The position numbers and the translations under genes are program-made. A stretch of 64,000 nt of DNA from Ailurus styani (Eukaryota; Chordata; Mammalia; Carnivora; Ailuridae). A model generated the notes under the pieces. It worked only from the letters and a program-made list of their open reading frames with translations, ran no database searches and was not told the DNA's origin. Within the stretch, counting starts at the first letter, position 1, and each line of letters opens with the position of its first letter. The stretch spans positions 598,406 to 662,405 of the forward strand of contig LNAC01000232.1 in assembly GCA_002007465.1 (NCBI GenBank). The letters run 5' to 3'. Of this stretch, positions 48,285 through 64,000 are shown in pieces.

Positions 48285-48572
48285 ACCATAGAAAAGTATT
48301 TGGATTTTATTTGATAGTTTTATGTTTTCAAAAATGTTGATTAACATAAGCTGTACTTGAAGCTGGGGATGACACACGTGCTTATTTTACTAGGTTTTTC
48401 ATCCTAGAAATATTTTCAAAAAAAATACTCAATTTTAGGCCTCTTGCTGCAGGCAGGTTCCATGGGAATGCACAAAAAAGAGGCAGATAAACAGTCCCCA
48501 TGGGAGACTGCAGTTTCTTTTAAAAACAGGCTACTACTTCCTGTCAAGTTCATAAAGTGCCTTTCCCTTTGC
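48285..48572 (-). other. CWF19L1: CWF19L1 3' UTR (probable)
   Basis: About 290 bp after the stop. A minus-strand AATAAA at 48311-48306 is the likely poly(A) signal. Confidence 0.6.
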
Positions 48573-61887
<13,315 letters not shown>

Positions 61888-62237
61888 TTAACAAACAGGT
61901 CACCAAAAACTTTAATTTTGATTTACGATTATGAAATATATACTCTGTGGGACCATGAGAGAGCACAGATCCTAAATCCATCACCACCAGTAACATAATC
62001 TCAAGATGTCACCTATAAATCCAGTAGGATAAACATCCCTACTTCAACAGGGATATTGTTGGAGAAAACTGAGATCACATATTTGAAAAGCACAAAAACT
62101 CCCAACGTTTGGTTTTAAAAGAGTTGTAAGATTGGTAAAATGATAATAATTGCTCAAGTTGGGTGATGGGTACAGGAGGGTCCACTATACTATTCTTTTT
62201 TTGTGTGTAATAAAAAGCTGTAAGAGAAGATATAATA

Positions 62238-62380
62238 GGATGGCTCAGTTAGTTAAGTGTCGGACTCTTGATTTCAGCTCAGGTCATGATCACTGGGCAT
62301 GGAGCCTGCTTAAGATTCTCTCTCCTGAGAGGAAATTATAAGTCAGACAATTAACCAACTGAGCCATCCAGGCACCTGTG
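62238..62380 (+). mobile_element. Rearranged Can-SINE fragments
   Basis: A forward fragment (GGATGGCTCAGTTAGTTAAG to about CTCTCTCC at 62325) is followed by a short inverted head fragment (TTAACCAACTGAGCCATCCA with GGCACC at 62350-62377). This implies a local inversion or two joined remnants. Confidence 0.75.
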
Positions 62381-62589
62381 AATGGTGTTTCTAAAAATGC
62401 TCCTCAAAGGACGCAAAAACACTTAAAATAACACTCAAAATATAGGAAAGCAAAGCATGGACTGACTAATTCAAGGTGCAAATGTTAGTGGAAATTTATC
62501 TACATTAGTATTTTTATTATGCTGATTATGGATTTTTGTTACAGCTCTGGTTGAAAAGTTACACAGGTTTCTTTGTTGTTGTTGTTTTT

Positions 62590-62830
62590 TAACAGCTTTA
62601 TTAAGCTCTAATTCCAATAATATACAATTCACCCATCTAAAGTACACAGTTCAATACTTTTTTAGCATATTCACAGAGCTGTGCAACCATCACCACAATT
62701 TAATTTTAGAACATTTTTATCACCAGAGAAAGAAACCCTGTACCAATTAGCAGTCACTCTCCACTTCCCCTCCAAATAGCCCCATACCTATCTCTACGTA
62801 TTTACCTATTCTGGACATTTTATATAGAAA
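62590..62830 (-). mobile_element. L1M-type 3' end relic
   Basis: On the minus strand it reads ATGGTTGCACAGCTCTGTGA, GAACTGTGTACTTTAG and ends AATAAAGCTGTT, the known end of old L1 families. Confidence 0.75.
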
Positions 62831-62837
62831 GAAAAAT

Positions 62838-62886
62838 ACATATATATATACACACGTATATACATATGTATATACATATATACAAA
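62838..62886 (+). repeat. (TA)n/(CATA)n repeat
   Basis: Alternating TATATA, ACACGTATATACATATG run. Confidence 0.8.
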
Positions 62887-62979
62887 AATAAGGATAAATA
62901 CAATGAAGGGAGGGAATATGACTGTAAAGATGAAAATTTAAAAAGATTTTTAAAAAGGAATTAATAAGAAGTTGGTCGA

Positions 62980-63160
62980 GGGCACCTGGGTGGCTCAGTT
63001 GTTAAGTGTCTGCCTTCGGCTCAGGTCATGATCCCAGAATCCTGGGATCGAGTCTTGCATCAGGCTCCCTGCTAGGTGGGGGGTCTGCTTCTCTCTCCGA
63101 CTCCCCCTGCTTGTGTTCGCTCTCTCTCTAATAAATAAATAAAATCTTTAAAAAAAAAAA
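62980..63160 (+). mobile_element. Can-SINE
   Basis: Flanks AAGTTGGTCGA at 62969-62979 and AAGTTGGTTGA at 63161-63171. Confidence 0.94.
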
Positions 63161-63430
63161 AAGTTGGTTGAAAAAAGAAAGAAAAAATTAAAAAAAAAAG
63201 AGAATGTGATCAGGCAGGAAACTAGAACAAAGCCATACACTAGATTTGGGGTATATTTTCGTCTGTTAGAAGAAATTGTATCCCAAAATTTTAAAGAAAG
63301 AAAAACTTATATATATACAAAAAATAAGGTTAGACACAATGAAGGCATAGAATATGACTATAAAAATGAAAATTAAAAAAGATTTTAAAAAAGGAATTGA
63401 TAAGACGTTGGTTGAAAAAGGAAAGAAGAT

Positions 63431-63623
63431 GGGGCGCCTAGGTGGCTCAGTGGGTTAAAGCCTCTGCCCTCAGCTCAGGTCACGATCTCAGGGTCCTGGG
63501 ATCGAGCCCCGCGTCGGGCTCTCTGCTCAGCAGGGAGCCTGCTTCCCCCTCTCTCCTGCCACTCTGCCTACTTGTGATCTCTCTCGCTCTCTGTCAAATA
63601 AATAAATAAAATCTTAAGAAAAA
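63431..63623 (+). mobile_element. Can-SINE
   Basis: Full SINE with a well-preserved arctoid-type head. Flanks AAAAAGGAAAGAAG before 63431 and at about 63625-63638. Confidence 0.95.
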
Positions 63624-64000
63624 GAAAAAGGAAAGAAGAAAATTTTTTTAAAAAAAGAGAAAAATAAAGAAAATTTTAAAAACTAACTTTGAAAGACTAA
63701 AGAATCATGGGGGAAAAAAGCCATGAATTCTCTCTGTGATATATTCCTGTAGTGCTGGAGTTCCGCAGTTCTCACTGATAGGTAAACTTGGTCTTGGCTG
63801 CTTGTTCTTGCTCATCTTCTGGGGAAGGGGCCTGTTGCTTAGATTCTCAAGAGTATTTGCCCCAGGCAGAACTGCACTGCCCTTGCCAGGGGCCAGGCTA
63901 AGTAATCTGCTCAGGTTTGCTCTCTGTAGTTTTTGTTCCCAGAAGGCTTTCCACACAGCTTGGAGGATGGGAATGAAGATGGTGGCCTCCCAATCTCTGC

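Larger units (their letters stand above)
62887..63999 (+). mobile_element. Carnivore L1 untranslated region, SINE-interrupted
   Basis: A-rich text (AAAGACTAAAGAATCATGG) leading to GCTGCTTGTTCTTGC, TCTTCTGGGGAAGGGGCC and GGTGGCCTCCCAATCTC. I recognise this as carnivore L1 untranslated sequence, probably the 5' UTR on the plus strand. It runs out of the window. Two SINEs (62980, 63431) are inserted, and an inner segment of about 100 bp occurs twice, 435 bp apart. Confidence 0.6.

Noticed and set aside
63705..63956. 83-residue minus-strand frame at the window end
   Set aside because: Falls in carnivore L1 untranslated sequence. Not a gene.

Overview
This is a piece of a mammalian nuclear chromosome. 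It holds split genes with GT-AG introns, two CpG-rich promoters and dense interspersed repeats. About 35 copies of the tRNA-derived carnivore SINE (Can-SINE) are present, and none were recognised of Alu, B1 or ruminant SINEs. The dominant SINE type (GCGCCTGGGTGGCTCAG head, a segment close to TTAAAGCCTCTGCCTTCGGC, then CT-rich and AATAAATAAAATCTTT tail) looks like the arctoid, probably mustelid, form rather than the dog or cat form. That species guess is inference from memory.

All three protein genes lie on the minus strand, head to tail, in the order known from human 10q24: ERLIN1 - CHUK - CWF19L1. Positions 1-1350 hold the start of ERLIN1: its CpG promoter, first coding exon (623-735) and the beginning of the next intron. 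CHUK (IKK-alpha) occupies 45853 down to 4713. All 21 coding exons can be read, with consistent splice phases and a sum of 2238 nt, which is 745 residues plus stop. Its 3' UTR probably ends near 3600. CWF19L1 occupies 48573 and upward and leaves the window. Eight exons are present, coding the C-terminal 330 residues (about 209-538).

The rest is intron and intergenic DNA filled with repeats. CHUK intron 14 carries a 3.3 kb LINE-1 with a classic 5' inversion and target-site duplication. CHUK intron 11 carries a 333 bp tandem duplication made by recombination between two SINEs. Intron 1 carries an L1 split by a SINE. Older MIR, L2, L1M, MER5-type hAT and MaLR LTR relics lie between. Between CHUK and CWF19L1 there is an unidentified intronless, stop-riddled stretch on the minus strand that may be a retropseudogene.

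Functionally, CHUK encodes the IKK kinase of canonical and non-canonical NF-kappaB signalling, ERLIN1 an ER-membrane prohibitin-family protein, and CWF19L1 a CwfJ/Cwf19 family protein linked to RNA splicing and lariat metabolism. They are neighbours but not a co-regulated operon. I found no new gene system. The points of interest are repeat mechanics, promoter architecture and the unidentified stretch at 46.3-47.3 kb.
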